Under the pieces are notes generated by a model. It did no database searches, was not told the origin of the DNA, and was given only the letters and a program-made list of their open reading frames with translations. Shown piece by piece: positions 56,022 to 62,793 of a stretch of DNA of 62,793 bases; the stretch's first letter is position 1, and the number at the start of each line of letters is the position of its first letter. Source of the DNA: Oscillospiraceae bacterium (GTDB lineage Bacteria > Bacillota > Clostridia > Oscillospirales > Oscillospiraceae); the NCBI GenBank assembly GCA_015068245.1, contig SVKU01000014.1:1-62793 (forward strand). Direction: 5' to 3'. The position numbers were made by a program, and so were the translations under genes.

Positions 56022-57089
56022 ATGGAGAAAATTACTGTTGAACTGACTAAAAATCCCAAGCAGAAGCCTGTTGGCGACCTGCCCTTTGGTAAAATCTTTA
56101 CCGATCACATGTTTGTTATGGAATACGAAGCCGGAAAAGGCTGGTTCAATCCCCGTATCGTGCCCTACGGCCCCTTCTCAATGGATCCTGCAGGCGTAGT
56201 TCTCCACTACGGCCAGGAAATCTTTGAAGGTCTTAAGGCTTACCGCAGCCCCAACGGCGAGATCCGTCTTTTCAGACCAGAACAGAACTACATGAGAATG
56301 AACAAGTCCTGCGAACGTCTGAGCATTCCTCTGCTGGACGTTGACTTCTGCGTAGAAGCCACCAAGCAGCTTGTTGAACTTGACAAAGATTGGGTACCTT
56401 CCACTCCGGATTCTTCCCTTTATATCCGTCCTTTCATTTTTGCCAATGACGTAGGTCTTGGTGTTCATGCAGCAAAGAACTATATCTTCTGCATCATTCT
56501 TGCTCCCTCCGGCCCCTACTATCCCGAAGGTCTCGACCCCGTTAAGATCATGATCGAAGATGAAGACGTCCGTGCTGTCCGAGGCGGTATGGGCTATGCC
56601 AAGACCGGCGGCAACTATGCTGCTTCTCTTCGTGCAGGCGAACGTGCCTTAGAAAAGGGCTATTCCCAGGTTCTCTGGCTCGACGGTGTTGAACGCAAGT
56701 ATATCGAAGAAGTTGGCGCAATGAACGTATTCTTCAAGATCAACGGTGTTATCGTAACTCCCGTGCTGCAGGGCAGCATTCTCGACGGTATCACCCGTAA
56801 GTCCTGCATCCAGCTGCTTCGCCACTGGGGATACACTGTTGAAGAACGTCTGCTGTCTGTCGATGAGCTGATGGGCGCCGCTGCAGACGGCACCCTGGAA
56901 GAAGCTTTCGGTTCCGGCACCGCAGCCGTTATCTCTCCTATCGGTGTGCTTGCCTATGGCGATCAGGTGTGCCAGATCAACAACGGTGACATCGGCGAAG
57001 TCAGCCAGAAGCTGTACGACGGTCTTACCGCTATCCAGTGGGGCAAGGCTGAAGATCCCTTTGGCTGGAGTGTAAAAGTCTGCGACTAA
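56022..57089 (+). CDS. ilvE: Branched-chain amino-acid aminotransferase
   Basis: A 355-residue fold-type IV PLP enzyme exchanging the amino group between Glu and Leu/Ile/Val. Visible: GQEIFEGLKAYRSPNGEIRLFRPEQN, the PLP-lysine strand GYAKTGGNYAAS, EVGAMNVFFKINGVIVTP and EAFGSGTAAVISPIG. Strong codon bias. AAGGAG precedes ATG 56022. Confidence 0.96.
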   Translation: MEKITVELTKNPKQKPVGDLPFGKIFTDHMFVMEYEAGKGWFNPRIVPYGPFSMDPAGVVLHYGQEIFEGLKAYRSPNGEIRLFRPEQNYMRMNKSCERLSIPLLDVDFCVEATKQLVELDKDWVPSTPDSSLYIRPFIFANDVGLGVHAAKNYIFCIILAPSGPYYPEGLDPVKIMIEDEDVRAVRGGMGYAKTGGNYAASLRAGERALEKGYSQVLWLDGVERKYIEEVGAMNVFFKINGVIVTPVLQGSILDGITRKSCIQLLRHWGYTVEERLLSVDELMGAAADGTLEEAFGSGTAAVISPIGVLAYGDQVCQINNGDIGEVSQKLYDGLTAIQWGKAEDPFGWSVKVCD

Positions 57090-57096
57090 TTGAGTT

Positions 57097-57133
57097 AAAA
57101 AACAGCGTTGACGATTTGTCAACGCTGTTTTTT
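57097..57133. terminator. Terminator between ilvE and the zinc-ribbon gene
   Basis: AAAAAACAGCGTTGAC (57097-57112) pairs with its complement at 57118-57133. The last bases overlap the stop codon of the converging gene. Confidence 0.9.
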
Positions 57134-57518
57134 ATGGCAGTTTTTTGCCGCAATTCTTGCAGAATTCAAAATCACTTTCGGCAGGAGTACCGCAGTAAGG
57201 GCAGAAGGAACCGGTGTTGCTGTCTGATTCATGAATTGTTTTGTTGTCTGTTTTACTAAAGCGAGCATTAAACGGGTCGGGTTCAGACTCGCTGTCTACA
57301 ATATCGAAGGAAGAATATCTGTTTTCAGAGGTGGCGTTTTTGAAATTGTATACTGCAGAAACCAAAGCGGAGATAATAAATACAACACCAAATAGAGCAA
57401 AGATTCCTCCGCCCATACCGGCGGCGGCAAAGGTCCATATTAATCCAAACACAGCAGCAATTATACTCATAACTCCGCCCATCATTGAAGGACCTCTGCC
57501 GGGCTTGATACTCTTCAT
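57132..57518 (-). CDS. Small membrane protein with C-terminal zinc ribbon
   Basis: A 128-residue protein: two hydrophobic segments near the N terminus (about 12-57), a polar middle, and a C-terminal zinc ribbon (FCPYCGTPAESDFEFCKNCGKKL). Similar proteins are frequent in Clostridia with unknown roles. ATG 57518 has GGAGG nine bases upstream. Confidence 0.8.
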   Translation of the reverse strand: MKSIKPGRGPSMMGGVMSIIAAVFGLIWTFAAAGMGGGIFALFGVVFIISALVSAVYNFKNATSENRYSSFDIVDSESEPDPFNARFSKTDNKTIHESDSNTGSFCPYCGTPAESDFEFCKNCGKKLP

Positions 57519-57625
57519 AATGATCGCCTCCGAATATTTTGTATTGAGTATAGCACCGTATTTGTAAAAAATCAAACTCTGTAAGTTTGCTCTATAATGG
57601 ATAGGCTGTGTTTTGTTGAGTTTTA

Positions 57626-57654
57626 TTGACATTACGCCATCTTTATGATAGGCT
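57626..57654 (+). promoter_or_regulatory. Probable promoter of the OYE-type flavoprotein
   Basis: Perfect TTGACA (57626-57631), 17-base spacer, TAGGCT (57649-57654). The -10 is weak. Confidence 0.5.
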
Positions 57655-57727
57655 ATTTCTATATTTATAATGCGAAATATTATAGATTGAAGCCTATTTT
57701 TCAGGAGAAAATGAAAGGAGATTTTCC

Positions 57728-59740
57728 ATGAGCCATCGTTATGAAAAATTGCTGACCCCTCTGGTACTGCCTAACGGACAGGTTCTTCGCAACCGTATGG
57801 TGCAGCCAAAATGTGCCCCCGACCAGAACCAGGGTCCCGAGACCTGGCCCACCGACCAGTTTATACATTTCCACAGAGATTCTGCCCGCCGAGGCAACTC
57901 TCTTGTAGTTGTATGTGATGCTGATCGTCCCTTTGTACGCACCTTGCCCGAGACCCATGACTTTGCTCATTCTTTCCATTTTGATTTGAGTAACCCTGCC
58001 ACCAACAACTATCTCTGCCAGCTGTCTGACGACGTTCATTTTTACGGCTCCAAGGTAGTGGTTCAGATGTCAACTTCTTTCCCTAACGGAGTTACCCTTG
58101 GCGGCAAAAACCCTGACTTTTCCGATATGGGCAACGGCCGTATGCCTATGCCTCCCGCAACTGCTGCAACCAAAGAGCAGATGCAGGAAGCTATTGATGC
58201 CTTTGTAAAGCAGTGCCTGCGTTATAAAGACTGGGGCTTTGATGGAGTTTCCACCGGTGTGACAGGCCTTGACAGAGAAACAGATATTCGTACAGACGAA
58301 TACGGCGGAAGCACCGAAAACCGCTGCCGCTTTACTCTTGAACTTTGTGAGGCCGTTAAAAAAGCCTGCGGCAAGGAGTTTATTATCCACATCATGATGA
58401 TGGGCGAAGCACCCAAAGGCGGCGGCATGACCATCATGAAGGAAGGCTACTATCTGGAAGATACCATCACCTTTGCCAAACTTGCTGAGGGCGTTGTTGA
58501 CCTTATAACAGTTCGTGAAAACGGTGCGCCCAAGTCCCATCCCACCGGATATACTTTCTCTGAACGTGAACATGACTGCATTGGATACTGCAAGGCAATG
58601 AAAGAAGCCGGCGTAAAGATTCCTCTCGCAGTTGCCGGCGGTTTCCAGGATCCCGGCGAGATGGAGGATATTCTTGAATCCGGTGTTTGTGATCTTATCA
58701 GCATTGGACGCGGTCAGTTTACCGACGCCGATTATTACACCAAGGTGCTTGAAGAACGCGGCGAGGATATCCGTCCCTGCCTGCGCTGCAACCGCTGCCA
58801 TGGTATCAGAAAAGGTCCCTGGCACTCTGTTTGCGCTGTCAATCCCGAGTTTAACATGGAAACCAAAATTCAGCGCATGATCAAGCCTGCCGAGAGAGTC
58901 AAGAAAGTTGCCATTATCGGCGGCGGTCCTGCCGGTATGCAGGCTGCCATTACTGCTGCAGATCGCGGTCACAAAGTTGTCCTGTTTGAAAAGACCGATT
59001 ATCTTGGCGGTCAGCTGTATCATGCCGATCACTTCAGCTTTAAATGGCCCTTCAGGAACTATCGTCTCTGGCTTATCCGTGAAATGGAGAAAAAGGGTGT
59101 TGAAGTTCGTCTGAACTGCGCCCCCACTGCCGAAGATCTCAAGGCTGAGGGTTATGATGCTGTTCTTGCGGCAACCGGTGCTAAGGCAAAGGTTCCCAAC
59201 ATCGAAGGCATGCACAATGCCGATGGTTCTGCTGCAATCCGTACCTGCCACGATGTTATCGGCAAGGAATCCGAGCTTGGTAAGCACGTTATCATGGTCG
59301 GCTGTTCCGAAACCGGAGTTGAAACTGCCTGCTACCTTGCTCAGAACGGTCATGATGTCACCTGTCTGACCCGTCAGGATCGACTTGCAAAAGACGCTTC
59401 TCCTCTCCACAGCATTACCATTGCTTACATAGCGGTAGACGAAGAAGGTTACGGCGGAATGGAGCCTTTCTGGCACAAATTCAAGAACCTTAAAGGCATC
59501 ACCAAGGCAACCACCACCAAGGTAACTGCAAAAACCGTAACATATGTGGACGAAAACGGTGTTGAACACACTATCGAGGGCGACGACGTTATCGTTTGCG
59601 GCGGTGTAGAACCCTGTGTTGACGCTGCTTTGCAGTATGCCACGGTTGCTCCCGAGTTCTATCTCATTGGCGACGTTGCCGGCGCAGGAAATATCCGCAG
59701 CAGCATTCATCGTGCTTTCGGCGCTGCAAGCCAGCTGTAA
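57728..59740 (+). CDS. Old Yellow Enzyme-type Fe-S flavoprotein (2,4-dienoyl-CoA reductase / BaiCD family)
   Basis: A 670-residue NAD(P)H:flavin oxidoreductase. An FMN TIM barrel (1-340; YGGSTENR at 192-199) is followed by a [4Fe-4S] site (C351, C354, C357, C369) and FAD/NAD Rossmann domains (GGGPAG at 398; GCSETG near 535). This is the architecture of 2,4-dienoyl-CoA reductase, trimethylamine dehydrogenase, and the bile-acid enzymes BaiCD/BaiH. Substrate cannot be read from sequence. It is transcribed toward the FAD gene and shares a terminator with it. Codon bias is strong. Confidence 0.88.
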   Translation: MSHRYEKLLTPLVLPNGQVLRNRMVQPKCAPDQNQGPETWPTDQFIHFHRDSARRGNSLVVVCDADRPFVRTLPETHDFAHSFHFDLSNPATNNYLCQLSDDVHFYGSKVVVQMSTSFPNGVTLGGKNPDFSDMGNGRMPMPPATAATKEQMQEAIDAFVKQCLRYKDWGFDGVSTGVTGLDRETDIRTDEYGGSTENRCRFTLELCEAVKKACGKEFIIHIMMMGEAPKGGGMTIMKEGYYLEDTITFAKLAEGVVDLITVRENGAPKSHPTGYTFSEREHDCIGYCKAMKEAGVKIPLAVAGGFQDPGEMEDILESGVCDLISIGRGQFTDADYYTKVLEERGEDIRPCLRCNRCHGIRKGPWHSVCAVNPEFNMETKIQRMIKPAERVKKVAIIGGGPAGMQAAITAADRGHKVVLFEKTDYLGGQLYHADHFSFKWPFRNYRLWLIREMEKKGVEVRLNCAPTAEDLKAEGYDAVLAATGAKAKVPNIEGMHNADGSAAIRTCHDVIGKESELGKHVIMVGCSETGVETACYLAQNGHDVTCLTRQDRLAKDASPLHSITIAYIAVDEEGYGGMEPFWHKFKNLKGITKATTTKVTAKTVTYVDENGVEHTIEGDDVIVCGGVEPCVDAALQYATVAPEFYLIGDVAGAGNIRSSIHRAFGAASQL

Positions 59741-59752
59741 AACTTAAATAAT

Positions 59753-59783
59753 TTGGGCTGCACCATTAGGTGCAGCCCAATTT
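59753..59783. terminator. Shared terminator of the two flavoprotein genes
   Basis: TTGGGCTGCACC (59753-59764) pairs with GGTGCAGCCCAA (59769-59780), loop ATTA. Confidence 0.9.
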
Positions 59784-59795
59784 GTGTTTATAGTA

Positions 59796-61613
59796 TTATT
59801 TGACATCTTCAATGATGCATTCTGCGGCAACATAACCGGTTGTCATTGCGCTGCCGCAGCTGTTGCCCGCTGTGGGTGTGTGATACTGAACACCAAAACG
59901 CTGACCGCAGCAGTTGCCGATGGCATACAGACCGCCGATAGGCTGTTTGTCTTTGTTAAGTACACGGTAGTATCGGTCGGTGCACACACCTGCGTGCTGA
60001 CACAGACCGCCTCCGGGTACAGCCTTGGAAAGCCGGCTAACGGCTCCAAAGAAAGGTGCTTTTTTGATGGGGAACATATAGTTTTTATCACAGCCCCAGT
60101 CACTGTCGTAGCCTGCTTCGCACATCTCGTTCCAGTGGTCAACCTCTGCCACAAAGGCTTTCAGCGCATCTCCTTCATAACCAAGGTATCCGCCAAGCTC
60201 TTCAATGGTGTCGGCTGCAAATATGTGGTCATAGCTCTCGCCGTAGCGGGCAAAGTTGTGAACATCAAATCCTTCGGGACCAACCTTATAATTTGCCATA
60301 TCTTCTCTGATAACAGCAAGCATATGGTCATTGCTTCTGTCCATAACCTCGTGACCATAGCCCTGATACTCGCAGTTTTCGTCCCAGTCAGAGTCGGCAA
60401 CGATTGCTATGATACCTTCGGGTTTGAGCATATTGATGGCATCGTTTGCTCCGAATTTCATTATTGTTTCATTCATGAAACGCTTGCCTTCGGGGCCAAA
60501 GGTAGTCCAGCAGCCGCCAAAGGGGAAGTCCGGCTTAGAGTTGATTGCAGCAGACTGACCTGCTCTTGGACCTGCTTCGATTGTAGCACCTGCCCAGAGG
60601 CACATTCTGATACCGGAACCGTCACGACCGCCGCTGTGGGTGTTCTGCGCAACGGTGCGGTCACGACCGGAGGACCAGGCAAGGTTTCTGAGGGTATCGC
60701 AAAGGTCAAGACGCATATCCGGGTTGCCGCCAAAGTCGCCTGCAGCGGCAACAACAGCTTCGCAGTTGATTTTGAAGTAATTGCCGTCGATATCTTCTGC
60801 GATACATCCGATAACAGAACCGTCCTCAGCCTGCAGCAGACGAATGGCCTGAGCGCCGTAGATGTATTTTGCGCCCATTTTCTGAGCCTCGGTGTGCATG
60901 GAACGCATTACGAACGGCCACATATTATTGTTGGTCTTTTCGTCGCGCCACTGGAGCATACCGATAAAGCTTTTCTGACCGCAGGTCTCGCCGCTGAAAT
61001 GCTTATTGCCCTTATACTGCGTGGCGTGAGCATAAGCATCTATGTATTCTTTGGGCAGATATCCCAGTACCCAGTCAATCATCTCGCCTGAACGTGTAAC
61101 GTAGTCACGAACCAGCTTGGGGTGAGCGTGGCCAAGAGCTTTGCGCATATATTCGTTATATATTTCCATCAGATCGTATTCCGGAACTCCGAGGTCACGG
61201 AAGAACTTTGAGTTATATGTAGCCATATCGCAGGCGAAAGCGTCATACTCTTCCCATGTCTGTACTTCAAGAGCCAGCACGTCTATTCCTGCTTCTGCAA
61301 GACGCAGTATTGCAGTGCTGCCCGCAGGCCCGGAACCGATAACAAGAACTTTGCAATCCTTTTCATAAGCAATGTCTGTTATCTCTGGGGCATCTCCCAA
61401 CCATAACGGCTTGTTCTGCATTACCTCTTCACCGGTAAGACCGAGACCTTCAACACTGCCCACCATCATGGATATAAGAGCATCACCTTCATTAACTCTG
61501 GCAATATAGTCCTGCGGAGTTTCGGGGGCTTTTGCGTTGGGGTCCTGACGTCTGTTGCCCTGGGCGTAGGTTTTTTTCAGGTATTCTTCCTGGGTTATAA
61601 TTCTCCGGCTCAT
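59796..61613 (-). CDS. FAD-binding oxidoreductase, fumarate-reductase / ketosteroid-dehydrogenase type
   Basis: A 605-residue flavoprotein: about 85 N-terminal residues without signal peptide, then GxGxxG (VIGSGPAGSTA, 93-98), AAAGDFGGN, and the C-terminal FAD-binding GGLYAIGNCCGQRFG. Members reduce or dehydrogenate alkenes (fumarate, urocanate, steroid rings, shikimate derivatives). The Tat signal, heme domain and FMN-binding domain of fumarate-respiration enzymes are lacking, so it is a cytosolic single-domain form. A strong promoter lies at 61648-61676. Confidence 0.87.
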   Translation of the reverse strand: MSRRIITQEEYLKKTYAQGNRRQDPNAKAPETPQDYIARVNEGDALISMMVGSVEGLGLTGEEVMQNKPLWLGDAPEITDIAYEKDCKVLVIGSGPAGSTAILRLAEAGIDVLALEVQTWEEYDAFACDMATYNSKFFRDLGVPEYDLMEIYNEYMRKALGHAHPKLVRDYVTRSGEMIDWVLGYLPKEYIDAYAHATQYKGNKHFSGETCGQKSFIGMLQWRDEKTNNNMWPFVMRSMHTEAQKMGAKYIYGAQAIRLLQAEDGSVIGCIAEDIDGNYFKINCEAVVAAAGDFGGNPDMRLDLCDTLRNLAWSSGRDRTVAQNTHSGGRDGSGIRMCLWAGATIEAGPRAGQSAAINSKPDFPFGGCWTTFGPEGKRFMNETIMKFGANDAINMLKPEGIIAIVADSDWDENCEYQGYGHEVMDRSNDHMLAVIREDMANYKVGPEGFDVHNFARYGESYDHIFAADTIEELGGYLGYEGDALKAFVAEVDHWNEMCEAGYDSDWGCDKNYMFPIKKAPFFGAVSRLSKAVPGGGLCQHAGVCTDRYYRVLNKDKQPIGGLYAIGNCCGQRFGVQYHTPTAGNSCGSAMTTGYVAAECIIEDVK

Positions 61614-61647
61614 ACTTTTTCTCCTTTTCTTCTTTTCTTATGCATTA

Positions 61648-61676
61648 ATTGTACCATTGTGAGGAAAAAGTGTAAA
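61648..61676 (-). promoter_or_regulatory. Promoter of the FAD oxidoreductase gene
   Basis: Minus-strand TTTACA (61671-61676), 17-base spacer, TACAAT (61648-61653), 35 bases before the ATG. Confidence 0.75.
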
Positions 61677-61748
61677 CAGAAAATTCTTAATTCTAAATTA
61701 TTATTTGATTTGATCGTTCAGGACAAACGTGATAGTGGATAATATAAA

Positions 61749-61787
61749 GGTGATGATGGCTCCTTGGGGCCAATCATCACCTTTTTT
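61749..61787 (+). terminator. Orphan plus-strand terminator
   Basis: GGTGATGAT (61749-61757) pairs with ATCATCACC (61773-61781), with GGC/GCC continuing inside, followed by six Ts. No plus-strand gene lies to its left in this window; the neighbour there is the minus-strand FAD gene. Confidence 0.7.
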
Positions 61788-61799
61788 ACTAATCGTCAA

Positions 61800-61922
61800 A
61801 TGCCGGATTGTACATATAGACGTTTCGCTTATCCATTTTCTCACGGGCAAGCTGAATGGCTTCGCCAAATCAATCAACATGAAGTGGATTTTGAAAGAGC
61901 CGCCAACAGCTTTTTTGAATGA
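61800..61922 (+). CDS. Short ORF, possible remnant of a mobile-element gene
   Basis: A 40-codon frame from ATG 61800 to TGA 61922 reads like real protein (YRRFAYPFSHGQAEWLRQIN). Its spacing of aromatic, HG and acidic positions recalls small cargo proteins of conjugative elements, but I cannot name it. The frame is open upstream through the terminator and there is no Shine-Dalgarno. It may be a decayed fragment. The rest of the 61923-62094 gap holds nothing I recognise. Confidence 0.3.
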   Translation: MPDCTYRRFAYPFSHGQAEWLRQINQHEVDFERAANSFFE

Positions 61923-62117
61923 CATTTTCAAAGATGCACAGTATTATTGCGCCTGTTTGAAAGTGCCATTATTATTGCCGTGTAGCCTTATTTATGAGGT
62001 TATGCGGCTATTTTTTACGGATTTTCTGCATTGTTCACTGTTTAGCAAGGCAAAGTCACCTCCTGTTAACAGATTTTTGGTATCATTATTATTAGTGCAT
62101 ACGGAGGTGATGCACAT

Positions 62118-62432
62118 ATGATAGCAAAGTTAGCACAGAGGTTAAAACAACTACGCCTTGAAAAAGACTTGCGGCAGGATCAACTTGCAAAACTCGTTCA
62201 TGTTGAGAAATCATCTATCTCAATGTATGAGAACGATGTACGCCAACCGTCCTATGAGGTACTTATTCGCTACGCTGAAGTGTTTAATGTCAGCGTAGAT
62301 TATCTTTTAGGACGGACAACAGATAGGTCACTGGATTTATCGGGACTGACAGCAGCGGAAATCGCATTGATAAGTGAACTGGTTGATAGCATGAGCGCAA
62401 AGAACAGGAAATTGGAGGATATGCGAAAATGA
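62118..62432 (+). CDS. XRE-family transcriptional regulator
   Basis: A 104-residue DNA-binding protein with an N-terminal HTH_3 domain (AQRLKQLRLEKDLRQDQLAKLVHVEKSSISMYE, then YAEVFNVSVDYLLGRT) and a short helical tail. ATG 62118 has a GGAGGTG nine bases upstream, and that site lies between GTGCAT (62095-62100) and ATGCAC (62110-62115). Such regulators are frequent on integrative elements and often autoregulate. Its stop overlaps the start of the next gene by four bases. Confidence 0.88.
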   Translation: MIAKLAQRLKQLRLEKDLRQDQLAKLVHVEKSSISMYENDVRQPSYEVLIRYAEVFNVSVDYLLGRTTDRSLDLSGLTAAEIALISELVDSMSAKNRKLEDMRK

Positions 62433-62793
62433 AAAAGATGCTTAGTCTTTTGCTGGTTTTTGCGCTTGTGTTATCTATGGTTACAAGCGCATTTGCCGCA
62501 GAGGGTATAGAGGGCGGCGAACAGCCGCAAGAGTCAGAACAGCAAACAACTGTCACGGTTGCGACACTGGATGAACTGGAAACAGCCATTGCCGCCGCAG
62601 AGGATGGGGACACTATCGCTATTTCTGCTGAAATCACGCTGGACGGTGTTGCTCTGGAAACAGACAGCGATATTACCCTTGTAAGAGCGGATACATATGA
62701 GTCTGGATCATTCTTCAGGCTGAAAAACAGCGCAGTATTAAGCGGTTTTACGATGGAGAATTATAAATCCAGTACAACAGTTATGTGTGATTC
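62429..62793 (+). CDS. Secreted protein, N-terminal part (cut by window edge)
   Basis: The visible 121 residues begin with a clear signal peptide (MKKMLSLLLVFALVLS...AFAA, about 24 residues), then an Glu/Gln-rich linker and TVATLDELETAIAAAEDGDTIAISAEITL, the typical first turn of a right-handed parallel beta-helix surface protein. The function is unknown. Coupled to the XRE gene by an ATGA overlap, it is probably cotranscribed with and controlled by it. Confidence 0.75.
   Translation, partial: MKKMLSLLLVFALVLSMVTSAFAAEGIEGGEQPQESEQQTTVTVATLDELETAIAAAEDGDTIAISAEITLDGVALETDSDITLVRADTYESGSFFRLKNSAVLSGFTMENYKSSTTVMCD

Noticed and set aside
57728-61613. A bile-acid 7-dehydroxylation (bai) operon
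   Set aside because: Only two generic flavoenzyme families are present; baiA, baiB, baiE, baiF and baiG types are missing, and the two genes converge rather than forming an operon.
61701-61931. A 76-codon minus-strand frame in the same gap
   Set aside because: It overlaps the terminator stem, has no ribosome-binding site and no recognisable motif.
61729-62121. A 130-codon plus-strand frame across the right-hand gap
   Set aside because: It starts within the terminator hairpin, its composition is not protein-like, and it overlaps the more convincing 40-codon frame and the XRE leader.

Overview
This 62.8 kb window looks like a chromosomal segment of a low-to-mid GC, endospore-lineage anaerobe of the Firmicutes, most likely class Clostridia. 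The signs are: ribosomal protein L27 with the Firmicutes N-terminal extension next to its protease Prp; the ylxM-ffh-rpsP-khpA-rimM-trmD order; a YunB sporulation protein; MurT; two paired M16-like proteins of the YfmF/YfmH type; and an indolepyruvate:ferredoxin oxidoreductase. The genus cannot be fixed from the sequence alone. Most of the window is densely packed housekeeping DNA with short operons, sigma-A type promoters (TTGACA/TATAAT, 17 bp spacers) and intrinsic terminators. No rRNA, tRNA or CRISPR array was seen.

Layout. 1-3345: minus-strand SRP/ribosome-maturation operon. 3484-8364: M16 pair, lgt, folD and an Ala/Glu-rich protein. 8365-11082: REP-like cluster, obgE, then rplU-prp-rpmA behind a consensus promoter and probable L21 leader. 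11100-14713: dispersed repeat, NusG-II protein, a REP-associated transposase that carries REP copies inside its own coding sequence, then ackA divergent from tmcAL. 14783-16216: a double hot-dog (MaoC-like) protein. 16290-23602: rpmE, hflX, yigZ-like gene, dgt-like gene, dnaG, rpoD, arcC. 23603-33290: P-loop ATPase, deoC, YbaK-like protein, D,D-carboxypeptidase, ComEA-like protein, a response regulator/histidine kinase/GerMN lipoprotein operon, metY and yunB. 33397-41703: ligA, a large acidic secreted protein, a small membrane protein, recD2, comFC, mreB. 41749-44367: TSCPD protein and iorAB.

44557-52189 is the most unusual locus: one tightly packed minus-strand operon with two sugar-type ABC permeases, a MacA/HlyD-like coiled-coil adaptor, a two-TM protein resembling the MacB periplasmic domain, and a lipoprotein that fuses a predicted beta-propeller to a solute-binding domain. 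There is no ATPase gene. The parts come from importer and exporter families and could form a composite envelope machine.

52298-59740: exonuclease III, a murT that appears to be transcribed leaderless and lacks a neighbouring gatD, a secreted protein with a copper-amine-oxidase-N-like domain, ilvE, a zinc-ribbon membrane protein and an Old Yellow Enzyme-type Fe-S flavoprotein. It converges on an FAD (fumarate-reductase/ketosteroid-dehydrogenase type) flavoprotein at 59796-61613. The right end (about 61690-62793) looks foreign: an orphan terminator, a short ORF remnant, an XRE regulator and the start of a secreted protein.

A recurring local theme is the economy of hairpins. The ribosome-binding sites of arcC, yunB and the gene at 37405 all lie in the 3' arm of an intergenic hairpin, and a terminator for arcC lies within the last codons of the converging gene.
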